DNA from: Lepidurus packardi
Lineage: Eukaryota; Arthropoda; Branchiopoda; Notostraca; Triopsidae
DNA: 64,000 nt
Direction: 5' to 3'
Assembly (NCBI GenBank): GCA_023053545.1
Contig: JAKZAN010000004.1
Coordinates: forward strand, 1,550,001-1,614,000
Shown here: one piece after another, positions 62,961 through 64,000 of the stretch
How the letters are laid out: the number at the start of each line of letters is the position of its first letter
How positions within the stretch are numbered: position 1 is the first letter of the stretch
Notes under the pieces: model-generated
The model's database searches: none
Seen by the model: only the letters and a program-made list of their open reading frames with translations
Told to the model about the DNA's origin: nothing
Program-made: the position numbers and the translations under genes

Positions 62961-64000
62961 TTACTCATTATCCGAGTCTGAGCTAGAAGAACTCGAACTG
63001 GAAGAACTCGAGCTGGAACGGGAACGTGGAGGCGGGGCTTCGATGACGGGTTCGGGTTCAGGTTCCGGTTCGGGATCAGGAATGCGCAGCTTTTCGTCCA
63101 ATTTCTTCGCGAACGCCTGAAACCATAAGGCAGCAGCTTTGGCACCAGCATCCGACTTATCCCAATACTCGGAACTCACATACGCAGCTCTTCCAGCTCT
63201 ACAACAAAATTTGCTTTATTTGCTACCAACCGTACTTTTCTTTGACTCATTAAAGTAAAACCGGACTACTTTAAAGCACTGTAAAGCAAACATACTTAGC
63301 TTCCATGGAGGAAGTCCCTTCAGCGCCATCTTCAGCCGCTTTTCCAGCAGCTAAAAGGGCGTTTAGTACGGCATTAAGCGACTCTTTATCTTCTTCTTCT
63401 CGAAACTTGTTCGACGCTGGAATTAAGGCGTCTAGCATGGTTCTGTCGCCTAATTCAGCCCTCCCATACCTCATAATCGCTTTCAAGGCTTCTTCACTTG
63501 CTCGTAACCACGTTTTCCATGAAATCTCAACGTTGTCTTCATTAGGTAAGAACGTGCGTGCGGCCGAAGTGAATCCCAGGGCGTAGATGGCTCCCGACGT
63601 GCCGCCCACCTGGTTTTCCGCTATCACCGCCAACTGGTTGAGCAGGGTGTAGGGACACGTGACGCATAATGAGCTAATTCCTTGCAAGATACCTGTGAGA
63701 GCCCATTCGTAGACACTACATTAAATGAGTCAGCGATAAATTCAATTTACCTGAAGCGAATTTAGACATGGTTGTACCACAATCGCTGTCACCACACCCC
63801 GAATCGAGCTCGTTTAGCAAGTTTTCGTGCTCTAGTAAACATTCGGAAGCGGCTTGGATAGCCGAGCGAAGGGCATCGTGGTATTCAAAGCTAAGATAGA
63901 GTCCCTTTTCCTATACGCAATCTGATTAGCGGTATTCTTTGCCGTGGGAATAGTCATTCCAAGCATGAATTATTACATCGTAGTGAGGTTCCCAGCGTTT
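62961..64000 (-). CDS. TKFC: Triokinase/FMN cyclase (dihydroxyacetone kinase), C-terminal part
   Basis: Cut by the window edge. Visible exons (5' to 3'): 64000-63977 (partial), 63910-63751, 63692-63296, 63198-62961, with introns of 66, 58 and 97 bp. They encode the DhaL domain: a metal- and ATP-binding Asp cluster in LDSGCGDSDCGTTMSKFASG, VGGTSGAIYALGFT, YGRAELGDRTMLDALIPA, and AGRAAYVSSEYWDKSDAGAKAAA near the end. The enzyme phosphorylates dihydroxyacetone and glyceraldehyde in the cytosol. Instead of ending soon after that helix, as in vertebrate TKFC, it continues into an acidic Pro-Glu repeat and a run of 13 Ser followed by DSDNE. The two stop codons of this gene and the GPR158-like gene face each other 208 bp apart. 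Confidence 0.92.

Overview
This window is eukaryotic nuclear DNA. Genes have many exons, GT-AG introns mostly of 55-150 bp, and metazoan products (SMC3-type cohesin subunit, Tctex-type dynein light chain, CEP97-like centrosomal protein, SYNCRIP/hnRNP R-like RNA-binding protein, triokinase). Compact introns, a GPR158-like ectodomain protein of the kind I associate with arthropods, and Jockey, Gypsy, BEL/Pao, hAT and Tc1/pogo transposons point to an arthropod, most likely a branchiopod crustacean such as Daphnia. The species call is inference; exon structures were read by hand and every coding join given keeps frame.

Layout. 1-27.5 kb is a transposon-dense accessory region. A full-length Jockey-like LINE (474-6574, minus) has a 12-bp target duplication and carries a nested Tc1/mariner-type element (2975-4023). 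A Ty3/Gypsy element (6920-12129, minus) has LTRs that read as identical and a textbook -1 frameshift signal. A hAT element (15284-18041, plus) has an 8-bp target duplication and an apparently intact, once-spliced transposase. A small TA-flanked repeat (19209-19579) has a sister copy at 31467-31833. A BEL/Pao element (21163-27463, plus) has matching LTRs and one long open frame; it landed 11 bp upstream of the TATA-like box of a papain-family cysteine peptidase gene (27548-28954, plus, seven exons).

28.9-32.6 kb is intergenic. From 32.6 kb the window is host-gene rich: a divergent SMC3-like gene (32582-39127, minus, 19 exons, 1183 aa) sits head to head with a Tctex-type dynein light chain gene (39386-39986, plus), sharing a 258-bp promoter with E2F and DRE/DREF-type motifs. 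A CEP97-like LRR-IQ gene follows (40421-44667, minus), then about 4 kb of homopolymer-rich noncoding DNA, then a SYNCRIP/hnRNP R-like gene (48851-57493, minus) with a pair of same-length, apparently mutually exclusive exons at the RRM1-RRM2 junction and two large minisatellite arrays in its introns. A secreted or GPI-anchored protein with two GPR158-like ectodomain modules (59283-62752, plus) and the 3' part of a triokinase/FMN cyclase gene (62961-64000, minus, cut by the window edge) close the window.

The most noteworthy points are the divergent but intact SMC3 paralog with a cell-cycle-type promoter, the SYNCRIP exon pair, the Gypsy frameshift cassette and gag start inside the primer-binding site, the minisatellite that links a mobile element to the SYNCRIP introns, and the twin-module GPR158-like protein lacking a seven-helix domain.
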